A stretch of 64,000 bases of DNA from Conoideocrella luteorostrata (taxonomy: Eukaryota > Ascomycota > Sordariomycetes > Hypocreales > Clavicipitaceae). The notes under the pieces are model-generated. The model made no database searches, was not told where the DNA came from, and worked only from the letters and a program-made list of their open reading frames with translations. The stretch is from the NCBI GenBank assembly GCA_032433595.1, contig JASWJB010000023.1, positions 186,001-250,000 on the forward strand. The letters run 5' to 3'. The position numbers and the translations under genes are program-made. Shown piece by piece: positions 1 through 11,414 of this stretch; the stretch's first letter is position 1; every line of letters begins with the position of its first letter.

Positions 1-4
1 CAGC

Positions 5-241
5 TCACCATAAGGGACATATGCCTTGATATTTGACAAGCCATGCACCAATGCACGCCGGGTGGAAGGTATGCCTGCTCGGCAGAATGCGCACATCATC
101 TGCGTTCTGAAACTCCTCCGTACAAATACAGCAAGAAGCCTTGTTCGTTCCGTCCGCATCCGACGCTCTGCATCGTTCATCAGAGCGAATTTTTTGATTC
201 TGTGAAAGCGAGTCAATTTGGGCTAACAGCCACGTATCCAA
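5..241 (-). pseudogene. Degraded RING-H2 finger fragment
   Basis: The minus-strand frame reads like the core of a fungal RING-H2 (C3H2C3) E3 ligase: a CCIC zinc-ligand pair, an acidic spacer, a V-R-I-L-P stretch, H-x-F-H, then W-L and C-P-L. Two ligands are lost. The Cys expected before H-x-F-H is Ser, and the Cys after C-P-L is Trp, directly followed by TGA. Such proteins normally have an N-terminal transmembrane part, which would lie to the right here and is not present as an open frame. I see a relic of about 80 residues with no zinc-binding capacity. The family assignment is fairly safe; loss of function is inferred from the missing ligands. Confidence 0.55.
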
Positions 242-1664
242 GTATGAAGACCAGAACCTAAGCGTTCCATTTTAGGGCATCTTCTTGGCCAATATCCTGC
301 ATGGATTCACGTGATTCCAGATCTCCAAATTTGACGATAGGAAGCGTTTCTAATATTGCTTTGGCAAGGCCTTTAGCACAACCCTGTTGCAGACCCCCGT
401 CTCCGCCGTTTCTTGGACCATATAGCTCGGGTCGCTCTTATTTAGATAGATTTTAACCTTCGAAATAAGAGCAACTAGTAGGATGTTTTATCTTCGCGGT
501 TAATATACCTATGTTATTCTTAACACCAAGTTAAATAAAAGACCGAAGTTTCAGCGTCATCACTACACACAAATCTTAGCCACGGAGGGAGGAGTCTCAG
601 TGGGTTCCCCCTTATAGGCCTTGAATAAATTCTGGCCTCAGCTACTTCACCCGCACCTTCTGGCAGTTTCAAATAAACAATCAACCTAGTATATTCATCT
701 AGACCCCCTCAACTGGGATTTTCTACTATTGGGACCAGAGAATAAGATCCTGAGAGTAACAGTGTACTGTTAATATTCCGGTTTCCACAAAAATTTCATT
801 AGCTTAAGCGCATTTATAGTAATACTAGCGATATTGCTTTTGATGCAGAAGTGTTTATCCGCTATCACGTAAATAAACATCTTCATGAACTCTATATGAA
901 ACGTAGCCGGCATATTTATCTGTAAAACCCCACTTAGTTAGATTCATGACATAACTAATCTAGACCTACCTATTTCACTTATCCATAAAATCATGAATTA
1001 TGCCAGCAGGCTTTCACTAGCGCCTATTCTCTTGGTCTCGCTCTGTGTTGGGCTTTCCACCATGAATCACTCTACTCCGTTATTATCAGTAAAACACTAT
1101 AAACCACCTGGATATAATTCCTAAAATGGTTTAAATGCTAAAATGTTTCTTCCTTGCATTTAGGGTGATAGCATACCCTCGCGAATCATTTTTCCATGGT
1201 AGTTTCTCATTCTATTGGGTGTGTGTCATTAAAATGATCGTTTCGTATTGTTTGGCGACACCGCTGGAATGCGCGCTCTGCTGTCGTTAGCCGCTCGTCG
1301 CCAATACCATCGGGACACTGGCTTGCACTCATAAGAAGACGGAAAGAATCACCTCTGCACTAGGCCTTGAACCCTGGAGACTCTTCTTGGGGCACAGAAA
1401 CTGCTGCAATCTGCTCCCAACCGTCGCCAAGGGCAACTAGTACCTGCCTTACCCCGAGAAGACTTCCAGGCTTTCGTGTGTCTCAATGACGACGCACAGG
1501 CAAGAAACCATATCGGCTGCGCCCTTCGAGCTCACATTGCAAGTATTCGCACCGTTCAGTGCTAGCGCATGGTGTCTAGTGTTATGCGTGTAAAATACTT
1601 ACGCCCTTTGGGTCGAATCTCGCTAATAGCCCTTCCGATGGACACTCTCAGGCAAGCGGGGAGC
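242..1664. other. Gene-poor AT-rich stretch
   Basis: No gene can be supported. Positions about 300-1250 are AT-rich with short frames only. Around 1425-1565 the plus strand has a coding-like frame of about 45 codons that runs into a stop and matches nothing I recognise. Confidence 0.5.
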
Positions 1665-1917
1665 TGTTGGATTACGCGTGTTTGTGTGTGGGTGGGTATG
1701 TGGATACACGGGCTGTGAGAGAAAGGTTACGTGGCTTCTGGGCCTAAGGCAGGATTCTTGGACTGGGGCGTCTCAGATTGTTGGGGGAATTTGTAGGGGA
1801 ATTTGTAGGGGAATTTGGACGGAGCCGTCAGACGAGGAAGTCTTCCTCCATCATCTCAGTAACACAGCTCGTCCCATGAATGCAAACAAATTCGAACCTC
1901 TCTTATCAATTCCAACA
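1665..1917 (+). repeat. Solo LTR, copia-type, copy 1
   Basis: The 253-bp unit begins TGTTGGAT and ends CCAACA, the short terminal inverted repeat typical of Ty1/copia LTRs. It is clearly related to the units at 10882 and 63749 through shared blocks: a GTGAGAGAAAGG box, a GTGGC-TCTG box, a GGGGAATTTG box and a CAGACGAGGAA box. One of these, GGGGAATTTGTA, is locally triplicated here. No internal gag-pol region or second LTR follows, so this is a solo LTR. The flanking 5-mers (GGAGC and TTATT) do not match, so no target-site duplication remains. Confidence 0.7.
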
Positions 1918-3153
1918 TTATTACCATAGTTTTGAGAAGCATCTTGTAGCATCCTGAGCATGCAAGATTCTGGTCATGCAGTGACCTGTTATTCACCTGT
2001 GATCTGACGGAGCGCCTACAAACAAAGGTGGTGCCGCACTCAGGAGTTGAGAAGATGGCTGACTCTCCGGCACGCAAATCATGTATGGGGAGTTTTCTCC
2101 AAGTAATGTGTTGCGTAGTTCCCGGACGTGTTCACTTTGTTTCAAAAGGCATCTTGCGTTGTACGTCCACAGTGCGCCCGAGGAATTAGGTCATAAACTA
2201 GTGGCAAGAGCCAGGCAAAGACAAATACGTCGGGCTGTGTCATCTGGGGAAATCGTTTGTAAGAATTTAGGACGGTGGGTTGGGGCCAGGGCCAGGAAAT
2301 CGGATTTTGCTTATTCAGTAATTCATGATTATTCTACGCAGTAATTTTTTGACCAAGAATGCTGCATCTTATGCGCATGCACAGATCGCATACTGCCAAT
2401 CGCCAAAATTAATCTATCTTTCCCAGAACTTCACTGCATACTCTCGACCCGTAATGGGTATGTGGAGTAACTGACCTTGAGGTCAGACTATACTAGGCTT
2501 TCGAGTTAGAGTAAGTGGTATATAGCAAGTGACTAGCTCAGATTAGACTGCGGTGCATACGTAGTGGTGGACTTAGATTACGATGCTGAATTCTTTTAAA
2601 TATAGTACTTGTGGTCATTTCTTACCGTTTAAGTAGGTCAAAAAAGATGTGGTACAAAATGAACCTCTTAGCTTAGCCTTAATGAGTTCAAAATGCTGTT
2701 ACATAATGTGATAACTTATTCCCAGTTGATATGGACCAAGACTCCAGCCCCGGAGTTCATTGGTGCTGTTTCCCGCTACCTCAAGCAAGTTTTAATAGAT
2801 GGTTTTGGGGAGTGCCGGATTCCCATTACTAGTACGTCCACAAATGCGGCAAAAAGTTGACCAAGGTGCGGCGGCGGCGATGGCAGTGGCCACCTCCAGC
2901 CCGCCATATGTATAAGCTGGATCCCTATGATCTCTATGGGTTGCGCAGGGTTGTGCAATGATCTAGATCATCGGCTTCAAATGTAATATATTAATAATTC
3001 GGTCTGTCTATCTAAGAAGAAGAAAAGAAGTCATAGTGGAAGGCACGATATCGCCGTATAAATATCGTGGCTTGAAGGTGGCCACGTGACGGGCTCGATG
3101 CTGCTTGGCGGCATTCCAACATCTCGGCATCTACTCCGTATACGCCTGGGAAT
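1918..3153. other. Intergenic, nothing recognised
   Basis: Short frames on both strands only, none with codon or domain character I trust. The sequence is AT-rich around 2340-2740. Confidence 0.5.
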
Positions 3154-3417
3154 TTAGCGCGAGGCGAACTCGTCAGCGAGCAAGTCGCTGCCTACAGCGT
3201 CAAGCTTCAAGTCTTCCACACCTTCTGTGCACACTTCAACGAGGCCACCAAGGAGTTCACAACCAAGCCAGAACGTGATTTCGCGAAGCAATTCTCCCGC
3301 AGCTTTCTTAAATACTGGAAACAAGCACTCTCTAGCACCAATTGCGCCCCTGCACAAATCCTGCTCCGCGGAGGAAGTCTAACTCATCTTCGTCGATACC
3401 ATGTCCTTCTCCTCTAG
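3154..3417 (+). pseudogene. Unrecognised coding-like fragment
   Basis: An 87-codon plus-strand frame, ended by TAG, has amphipathic, charged composition typical of real protein (a FNEATKEF segment, then KQFSRSFLKYWKQAL). No initiator ATG is present and both sides run into repeats, so it is probably an internal fragment of a lost gene or of a mobile-element ORF. I do not recognise the family. Confidence 0.25.
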
Positions 3418-3419
3418 CT

Positions 3420-3529
3420 AATTGACGAGGAATTAGACCTCTTCTTACAGTTGACTACTATCTAGGAATTCCGACATCGGAACCGGAGTGTTGTCTCACA
3501 ACATCTCCTAGGTTTCATGATCTGTAACT
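3420..3529 (+). repeat. Dispersed repeat R1, copy A (partial)
   Basis: Matches the reverse complement of 20557-20733 over a block beginning AATTGACGAGGAATTAGACC, then a TGTTGTCTCACAACATC block, ending GATCTGTAAC. It is a partial copy of a dispersed element that also occurs at 18329 and 44811. Element class unknown. Confidence 0.5.
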
Positions 3530-4057
3530 GGCACATGTTTGTGACAGTTTTGACAAGTGCAGTAGGTGCCATTCAACTCATCGAATGCTTCATTGGGTCT
3601 GGTTGTCAATGTTGCGGTCGACCGACTTTCATAAATCGCATCTGCTTGAGCTCCAATCAGCAGTATCCTAATATTAGCCAGGTGGCTGGCTCATGCAGGC
3701 AATCTTTTAGTGGGTCTTGACACTAGTCAAACACCACAGTTTGCAAACACCGGCGCATAATGAGCCGAACTCAACATGAAACAGCAGCAATGCCACAATA
3801 TTAGGTATGTTTATTTCAACTTGCCAAGTTAGCGTCAGGGAGGTAGAGCTTCTTAGAGCTAGTTGGATGCTATTATAGCTAATATCAGATGACACTATTC
3901 TTAGAAACTGAGCCAATGATAAAGAAAATTGAGTTCAGGAGGCTAGTCCTCGGCTTGGTCTAATACATACAACACTTAAAAGAGTGGTATACGACTAACT
4001 CGCTCTAACTGGCTGTCTTTGATGGTAAAGCCGGGAGTTTAAGGCCAGACACAGTTT

Positions 4058-4365
4058 TGTAAATTACGCCTGTTGCCTTTGTGCCTTCATGAGCATTCGA
4101 GAGCAACTTGAAACAGTGGAAATCGGCAGAAATAGAAGGATTCAAGTGAATAGATTAAGAGTATCTTGACATGATGTTTGAGATGATGATAATGATCTTC
4201 CTAAAGAGCTCTAAAAGCCTCTTATTTATAGCAGCTGTTTTTCCTTCCATCCATGTCCACGCCCTTCTATGCACTGCCCCGTCCTCTAAGGCACTGCCTT
4301 ACTATCCGGGATACTGCCTCACTTTCCGATATATCTAGCTTTTTACGGTATTAATCATCCTGACA
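4058..4365 (+). repeat. Solo LTR-like repeat family 2, copy A
   Basis: A 308-bp stretch starts TGTAAATTACG and ends CATCCTGACA, with a TATTTATA box about halfway. It shares an AATCGGCAG-AATAG block, a GATGATGATAATGAT-like block and the ATTCCTGACA-type end with 23275-23555, and its 5' half with 58575 onward. TG/CA ends plus an internal TATA-like box suggest a diverged Ty3/gypsy LTR. No internal domain and no target duplication seen. Confidence 0.4.
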
Positions 4366-4999
4366 GGGGCTAGTCTCGTCTCAGCGATATCGATTAACCG
4401 CTAGCCTTAGTTGATAACTTGATGCTCCAGACGCTCTGCCATGCTGCCGTTTGTGTTACTGTCCAATGTGGTGGCATCCTCATTGGGGAGGACGTCGTTG
4501 GGCCGAAGCGCTGGAAACACTACAGATAACAAGTACAGCATGGAATATTTGATGAGAAGTGATTCTTTACTACATGCTTTTCGCCAGCTCTAAAATGATA
4601 TTTTTACATTAATGTTCCGGTCGTTAAGTAACGCGAGTCAAACTAAGCGATAAGTCGGAGTAAATCGCCACTTTTCACGACTTTGCCACCGGGGCTAAAC
4701 TAGAAAACTAGCTTGCTTGAATTTCTAATCAGTAAGTTGAGAAAATCATAGCAAACTATTGGCATAATATCCCACTTTTCTTGGAAGCAGTTTGAACGAA
4801 TTAAAGGGGTCAAAGTCGTGTTGCGGACGATAAGTTCTCACCTTCCAATTTTTTCCCAAATGTCCTATTTTTAGCCCTTTCCTGAGTCACAACTTTCATT
4901 CGTTCTGTAACTGCTTCGAGTCTTTGTTGTCTAATAAGTTCTAATATCTTCAGCATAGCGAACTGCTATAAATGAGACTTGATCCCTTTTTCTTGCGAA
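4366..4999. other. Intergenic upstream of metalloprotease
   Basis: No coding frame. AT-rich, forming the distal 5' region of the gene starting at 5098. Confidence 0.5.
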
Positions 5000-5006
5000 T
5001 ATAAAA
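5000..5006 (+). promoter_or_regulatory. TATA box of the metalloprotease gene
   Basis: TATAAAA lies 92 bp upstream of the ATG at 5098, a plausible core-promoter distance in filamentous fungi. Functional use is inferred from position. Confidence 0.4.
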
Positions 5007-5097
5007 CAAGTAATTAAGCGCATCTACGTAGCTCTTCTATTTCTTTTGCCGCTAGAGGCAGACTTTTCTACCGAATAAAGACAACTTTGTTCCTACG

Positions 5098-6426
5098 ATG
5101 CGTTATCTATCCGTCATATGCGCCGCTATACTCCCTCTCGCGGTTGTCGGGGCTGTCGTCCAAGGAGGGAGCATCGACGAGGACAACACTTGCGGTGCAC
5201 AGCCCCCCGAGAAGATGGCTGAAATCCGTGAGAGCCTTGCGACTATGAACGATAAGCGTTGGCATTTCCGTCGAGAGGGAAATGGTACAATTTACGTTGA
5301 CCTATACATGCATATTGTCGCAAGCTCTACATCAAGCATAGGTTACTTAACGGTAAAACTCCATACGTCAGGACTTATTATGCTATAAGACACTTACTTG
5401 TATAGAACGCTACTATAGATAAGCAGTTTGCAATACTTAATTCGGGTTACCAACAAGCCCGTATTATATTTAATCAAAAGGGTGTCGACTGGACTGTGAA
5501 CCCCACCTGGTCAAACGGTCAAAACGAGCTTACTATGAAGAGAGCACTCCGAAAAGGAGACAAGAAATCTCTAAATATATATTTCCTAGAGGAACCGCGG
5601 GGCCGGAATTCCTTAAGCGGCTTATCTACATTTCCTGAAGACTTAAACAAAATAAATGGGCTTGTGGATGATGGTTGCCTTCTCCAGGTAAACACCATCC
5701 TTAACAACGCAAGTAGCACAAAAGACCCTACGGAGCGCTTCGGAGGCATGACTGCTATCCACGAGGTTGGCCATTGGTTTGGTTTATTACATACATTCTC
5801 GACGGCAAGCAATATTCGTGACCCAGATCCGTGCTCTTACGATGCTGACATGGTTAATGATACACCAATCCACAAAAAAAATACAGGCTGTGAGGCTAAG
5901 GATTCTTGCAAGAACCATCCTGGCATGGATCCCATTGACAATTATATGAACTATGCTGGCGAGTATGTTACTCACCCTTCTCTAGCACGCAGACATATAC
6001 TAACTCTAGCTCCTTAGCGAGTGTAAGAGCAAGTTTACCCCCGGCCAAATCGAAAGAATGCACCAGCAGTGGCAGGATTTCCGTCTGCCCTCCACAGACC
6101 GGCCATTGCAGAAGTTAGCATGGAAACCGGGCAACGGCTGTCCTAATGACTACACGGTCGAGTGGGCATGTGGCACAGCAGCATACTGCAAACTCTACGA
6201 TAAGAGTGATCCACCAAGTGATCAGTTTTTAAACAGCAAGGACTGCCTTGCAGCCCACGAAAAGCCCAAGGCTAACGTTCCAGTTACCACTACCGTGCCC
6301 TCGACAAGTGGGCGTAAAACGAATAGCAACAAGGCTCGTCCAACAAGCAAGAGGAACACCATCGCGAGCCGTTCCAAAAAAATTGAAAAGGTGCTTACGA
6401 CGTCGCCCACTATGAGCGTCTCCTAA
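5098..6426 (+). CDS. Secreted M43-type (MEP1/pappalysin-like) metalloprotease
   Basis: Extracellular zinc endopeptidase, 406 residues after splicing. Exons are 5098-5352, 5406-5962 and 6018-6426; both introns have GTAAA/GTATGT donors and TATAG/CTTAG acceptors, the second with an ACTAAC branch site. Splicing restores one frame and the family's Cys-Lys-FTPGQ-ERM segment. A signal peptide covers about residues 1-18. The catalytic motif HEVGHWFGLLH puts zinc ligands at His204, His208 and His214 with Glu205 as base; the Met-turn is near Met266. Family members I know are about 280-300 residues. This one has an extra C-terminal tail of about 120 residues that becomes Thr/Ser/Lys-rich and basic. Such secreted proteases are common in insect- and skin-associated fungi, usually as nutrition or virulence factors. 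The fold and chemistry are clear; the target is unknown. Confidence 0.88.
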
Positions 6427-7489
6427 ATCAGCTATTTCACGAGCCGTTACCAACTCAAGACAGCGCCTCTGTCTCTAAGCCCAAGGAACAGCTATCTCAA
6501 GAATCTTGAGTGCAATGATGGCGTATGAGTGATCCTGTCAGCCGATTACCATGACATCGCCGGATTTGGTAGGGATTGACGGTAGGCTCGTGACATTGTC
6601 ATAGCGGTCGCAGAGGCCATCGAAGCATCGTCAAAGCAGAGGCTCGTTGTAACCCTCGAAAAGCCCTCAATCTGGCTCAATTGACCTCAAATTTGTCTAT
6701 AAAATCGGCTTGTTTTCCCACCTAGATAGCTTCGAATCAAGGAACATCATCCATCATTACCTTGTGTACAAATCTCATGATTACCGCGGTCTCGTAGCTT
6801 GATGGTCCTTTAAGTGGTTGGTTGTTACCACCCAAAGTCTTTGCTTCCTGTCAAGAATGTCAAGAATTAGCCGTAGTGCTCATGCTGACGTCAATTATTA
6901 TCCGATGAAGCTCACGAAGCTGACTGAATCCTAGCTAGAATAGAAGCATAAGAGGAGGTCAAATTCCTCGAAGAATTAGGGTTAAACGAGGACGATTCCA
7001 CTGATCAGATTGACCGGATGTCCTCACGTGACCCTAGCGACTAGCTAGCATAACCCCCATGCTTGCAATCTCGCGACGAAGGCAGCGAGCGACGTAAGCT
7101 TAAGTACTATCTGTTACGACCCTGGCTAGCGGACTGCGAGAAGGCCAAGCCACGGGCGACACCCCGCCGACGTTACCGAGGGAGCATGTTCCTTTTTGAG
7201 TCGACAGCGTGCCTTCCGCTTACCCTAAAAGGGTCATTTTCCTTGACTTCCCCTCCTATGTATGCTACAGACTTTAGGTTTCAGTTATGCGACCGAGGGA
7301 AAATGATTCATCAGATGCAATGTGAAGTGGCTTGCGCTCGCGACGACATACTTCGGAATGTTGAATTATGCGTGCGGTGCTGCTGAAAATCTGTTTTGAC
7401 AATGTTCGGTCAGTGCGGGAAGAACACTTGAGTAAGTACCTATGACTGTATTCGCAATGCAAAGCCCCTAGTTCTAACGGTCAATTAGC
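6427..7489. other. Intergenic, no supported gene
   Basis: Only short frames. A 107-codon plus frame at 7063-7386 may belong to the decayed gene that follows, but I cannot join or name it. A GTAAGTACC donor-like site at 7433 and a CTAAC plus CAATTAG acceptor near 7490 look like a surviving intron of that relic. Confidence 0.4.
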
Positions 7490-7745
7490 TTCAATTCTCT
7501 ATGTGGAAGCCACAGACGAAGCATTCGACATGCTTTTGGCTTGGATCTCGCGCCGCGGAAACGTCAATTATCTCAAACGGAGACGTTCCGACATGGTCGA
7601 TTCGCAAATCGCAAAAAGCCGCTTCGTTTTTCTCCATGGAATGAAACCTTTATAACTCCGGTTTAGAGGGACTGCACCAAGACAAAATCGTTAGTTACTA
7701 TTGCTTGCTTTGGTAAATCTGGGAAAATTCTTAGAGATTTCCTTC
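7490..7745 (+). pseudogene. BCS1-like AAA protein N-terminal relic
   Basis: Translating in pieces gives a YVEA-DEAFDMLLAWIS segment, then PLRFSPWN, then a frame change, then ACFGKSGKILRDFL. That order resembles the BCS1 N-terminal domain that precedes the AAA ATPase in fungal mitochondrial BCS1 paralogues. At least one stop and a frameshift interrupt it, and no Walker A or B segment follows. It is a dead 5' fragment, followed by an unrelated-looking frame. The identification rests on my recall of the family pattern. Confidence 0.4.
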
Positions 7746-8017
7746 GGGTACAAATCGAGGGCGAAGGCACTCGGGACATGATTGCTATGGCATCGGAACC
7801 GGACTATCATTCGCTCATTCATCAAGGTGGCGGTTACATGTTTGACCTTGCTATTGCCAGACTATGAACAATCGGCGACGACGGTGACGTCAGATTTACA
7901 ATGCGCGATGCCATTAACGACACCCTGCCTATAATGTGCAAAGTCACCTCACCTTCAAGGGAAGATGCGCTCCTGCCCATTTCCAATTAGTTCAAGGATC
8001 ATTTTGCTATTTGCAGC

Positions 8018-8753
8018 AAAGAGCTTGTCAAACAGACAAGGAGACCTCTGTCATATCTAATGAAACTTTTCTACGCCTGGGAAATAAAGGCGAACGTTTC
8101 TTTGTGGTCTGAGCAAAATATCATCCCTCCCAGTGGGCTGGCTGTATACACAAGAGACATACTTGGTGCTGTGGTCTATTCAAGGAAAGTAAAGAAGAAT
8201 GCAGATCATCCTTTCGATAAGGATTTATAGATGCCAGAGTACAAGAAGGTAATCACAGAGCACACATCCACGGCTATTGGTGAGGGGCTCGATACGGAAG
8301 CACTCATTGCTGGTACTATAGGTGTCGGATACTTCCCTTTTCCCTGTAACATGGAGTACTGGGACGAGCTTTGTCACAGAATTCAGCAAAAGGTGAAGCT
8401 CCACACCAATAGCGTGAATAATGCATTTTATATAGCCTGTGACAAGCTTATTCGAAAATACGAGCCTTGCCCCTCTAATAGAGACAGACATACACAACTA
8501 GGTGCGTGCGGTGATAGCTATACAAAGGTCCCCACGCACTCGCAAATCCTCCTGCTAACCACTACCGGATGCAGTGATGCAATGGATTGCTGATTTCGAG
8601 AATAAGCCGTTACTCGCAGCGGATGAGATTCATTGTTGGTTGAACAGTTTCAGAGAGCATGGCTTCAATGGAGCTATGGACTGGGTTGTAGATGTCCTCC
8701 ATTATCAGGCTGTGAAGGTTGAGGACAAAAAAGGAACGTTGGTTGAACAATAA
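8018..8753 (+). pseudogene. Unrecognised gene, broken by one in-frame TAG
   Basis: A consistent frame runs from 8018, hits TAG at 8228-8230, continues to 8501, crosses an intron at 8502-8574 (GTGCGT donor, GCTAAC branch, ATGCAG acceptor) and ends at TAA 8751-8753. Together this is about 220 residues of good-looking protein with no Met start upstream of the TAG. Visible features are a Trp-Glu-Ile-Lys segment, a charged KKNADHPFDKD stretch before the stop, and an LLAADEIH-WLNSF-EHGFNGAMDW segment after the intron. I do not recognise the family. The intron and both flanking frames are intact, so the TAG may be the main lesion; CAG to TAG is one C-to-T change. The 5' end of the gene is lost or lies in the decayed region before 8018. 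Confidence 0.45.
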
Positions 8754-8915
8754 ATGACCCTTCGATGAGCCCCAAAGATTATGCCATCAATGCATCTGTT
8801 TTTCCATCTTTTTTCTCCACCCCTACTCTTTATCATAATGAGGTAACCAGGGCCAGGTGGTGATTACCACGCCCGGCTACGCATTCATCTGACCCAAGAT
8901 AAGTGAAGTCAACAG
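8754..8915. other. Short intergenic spacer
   Basis: Spacer between the broken gene ending at 8753 and the 2EXR gene. No feature recognised. Confidence 0.4.
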
Positions 8916-10124
8916 ATGCTCCGTTTAACCCACCAAAACCTATTTAAATCGCACGACGGGCTTTGTTTTCCTATTTCCCTACCCCGAGTCCCCACGTGCG
9001 TCAACGCGAAGCCGTTTACTGCAATGTCGCCACAACCGCTTAACGCGAGCACGGAGTTTCTGAACTTCCCTCATTTGCCGACCGAGCTTCGACTGCAAAT
9101 CTGGGAATATGCCTGCGCACTCCCGCGAATACATTTCGCCAAATTACTTTGGATGGACGACTGCGACTGCGACAGCAAGTCCAAGTATGGTGGACCCTAC
9201 CATAGCGGCCGATGGTGTAGTCCAGTCTTGACTCGGGCTACTTTCCCAGAGAAGCCACTAGACTGGTGGAACCGCGATCGTCCTGCCAGGTCTCCTTGTA
9301 ATCCGGTCGCTCTCCTGCATGCCTGTCGTGAAGCTCGACAAACTTACCTTCAACATTACGGACAATCTCTCCCCATATTCAACAACATGCCAGACGACAC
9401 AAAAGAGCACGATTTCCATCACCTAAGTCAACATTCGCCTATATTTTTGCAAAAGAGAGAGCCACTACAGCGTCAGATGCTGTCATGGCCGTTACTTTAC
9501 TTTAACCCAAGTTCGGATCTCTTATGCCTACAAATAGGCGTAGTAAATGAACTTTTAGCCACGTCAATTCGGTTGGGAACTTATTCTGTCTTCCGGGAGC
9601 TTACACAGCTAGCTTTGGAGTTTCGTGGCCTAATAACGCGTAGTTGGTGTCCTTCCTGCTTGCGCAGGAAGGACCGGCCTGGAAAAGCTCCCGTTCACCA
9701 TGTGGACTGCCTGGAACAGGCGTATTCTGCTCCTAGGGACCTCTATCGCCGTCTTTTAAGCGTGAGACAAGCCTTGTGGCATTTTCCTGCACTCACTACT
9801 GCCTACCTGGTCGATTGGGGCATGAAGCCTTTGGCAAACGTGCAACCTGACCGATCCTGTATTCGCTTTACGTGTAATGAGTACGACTTTTTCGAGGTGC
9901 AAAGCAGGGAGCAATGGAACATGGAGCCAACACCGGAGAGACCATGTCAGTTTGAGTCGCTGGACTGTGCTAAAGCAGTGGAGTGGGCAATGGCATTTGT
10001 ACCGAAGGATCGATATCCATATGAATTTAGGGGTGATCGTGTAAATGACCTTGAGAGGGATCCCGAAGCACGTGTTCGTTGTCGTGTTCTCGCTGCCGTT
10101 CCCAGGAGGGTTGAGGGACAGTAG
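8916..10124 (+). CDS. 2EXR (F-box-like) domain protein
   Basis: Single-exon protein of 402 residues, or 366 if translation starts at the second Met (9024). The second start directly precedes the conserved domain and lacks the basic leader, so it is a credible alternative. The FPHLPTELRLQIWEYA segment is the hallmark of the fungal 2EXR family, with a PVALLHACREAR segment and a YFNPSSDLLCL segment after it in the usual order. A Cys/His cluster (CPSC...HHVDC) sits near residue 250. The family is large, lineage-expanded and uncharacterised in fungi; a role as a substrate adaptor has been guessed from its F-box-like start. It has no operon-like partner here. Confidence 0.75.
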   Translation: MLRLTHQNLFKSHDGLCFPISLPRVPTCVNAKPFTAMSPQPLNASTEFLNFPHLPTELRLQIWEYACALPRIHFAKLLWMDDCDCDSKSKYGGPYHSGRWCSPVLTRATFPEKPLDWWNRDRPARSPCNPVALLHACREARQTYLQHYGQSLPIFNNMPDDTKEHDFHHLSQHSPIFLQKREPLQRQMLSWPLLYFNPSSDLLCLQIGVVNELLATSIRLGTYSVFRELTQLALEFRGLITRSWCPSCLRRKDRPGKAPVHHVDCLEQAYSAPRDLYRRLLSVRQALWHFPALTTAYLVDWGMKPLANVQPDRSCIRFTCNEYDFFEVQSREQWNMEPTPERPCQFESLDCAKAVEWAMAFVPKDRYPYEFRGDRVNDLERDPEARVRCRVLAAVPRRVEGQ

Positions 10125-10881
10125 CCGAGGGAATCTCAGGTCCGACACGTGGGATAGTTAGCTGCGTTGATGGCGACGGAGTGCTATTATTTAATAGTTA
10201 TACGGCGCACAAAGGTTTCCCGCTCTAACTACGGAGCACGGAGCAGGCAAGACGCATTTAACACTCTCAATTTAGTAATATCTTGCGGTCCGTAAATCGA
10301 CTCTGCCATGAACGGGGGTACGGTGTGGCGCAGTGCCTTGGAGGCTTATGCACGTGAACAAATTGGAAGGCAAATAAGTAGCGTTTTAGAACGTTCACAT
10401 TGCTAGTTATCAATATACTTTGCGTCGAGTTCGGGCATCAAACATGATAGTTGTGACTGCTTCAATTCCGAGGGTTGAAATTGATGGGTGGACCGAAGGG
10501 GTCGGGTAAGTTGACACCCGCGTGAACGCTAACTTCCTACGTGGTGGTAACCTAAGAAGGATATTCCCCAAGAGAAGATCTATGGCTCTCATGGCATAAC
10601 GCTACATTTTGCCGCGGTCTAGCTCGTCGCCTCCTAGCGCAGAGGGTGGTGCTTTTGTCAAGGGGTGTTGGATCATTGTTCCTCACTCCTTAACCATTCT
10701 TGAAAGCTTGGTTAAGTTGTTCCTCTGACCGTTTCTGCTCCTCTATTTGCGCCAACAACAGTGTCTCCTTCTTCTCCACCTCACGGCGCTCAAGATTCAG
10801 TTATTGCTGCAACATGTGCATATTGTTTGCCAACTGCGCCTTTAGAGAGTCCAACTATCATCATCAATAATCATCTCATGT
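10125..10881. other. Intergenic, nothing recognised
   Basis: No supported gene. It ends at the CATGT target-site copy that flanks the solo LTR. Confidence 0.5.
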
Positions 10882-11099
10882 TGTTGGATAACACTTCTGT
10901 GTGAGTGGATGCGCGGATCCACGGGCAGTGAGAGAAAGGATACGTGGCCTCTGAGCCAAAGGCAGGAATCTGAGACAGGCGTGTCTCAGATAGTAGGGGT
11001 ATTTGTAGGGGAATTTGGACAGGGTTATCAGACGAGGAATTCTCGCTCCATAATCACTATAACACAGCTCTTCCCATCAATGCAACTTTCAATTCAACA
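10882..11099 (+). repeat. Solo LTR, copia-type, copy 2, with target-site duplication
   Basis: A 218-bp unit starts TGTTGGATAACAC and ends TTCAACA. It is flanked by a perfect 5-bp direct repeat, CATGT (10877-10881 and 11100-11104). That is the expected target-site duplication of an LTR element after LTR-LTR recombination removed the interior. Compared with copy 1 it lacks the GGGGAATTTG triplication and has a deletion near the 3' end. Confidence 0.85.
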
Positions 11100-11414
11100 C
11101 ATGTCATTCGTGACTCAGACGTCGAAGAGGCAAACTTGCCTTTCAAACGACCAAGGCTCCGCCCTTCCATCTGTGCGCTGCGGGATGAACAGTGCGGCGG
11201 CACAATGAATAGCAACAATGAACGGCAACAATGGACAACAAGGTCCGTGAAGTGAGCTCTTTACAGAGTTTTGTTCCCTCGAGCACTACAACGTATAAGG
11301 AACCGGCCGCGTCTTTTTAGATTTCTGGTTCATGGCAAACCCGCCACTAACACACACTCATCATCCCACCCACTCTACCGCCGTTCAAGCCTCACTCTCA
11401 CTCTCATCCTCAAT

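Noticed and set aside
1665..11099. The LTR units at 1665 and 10882 as the two ends of one element
   Set aside because: The interval contains ordinary host genes and no gag-pol, and copy 2 has its own target duplication, so they are independent solo LTRs.
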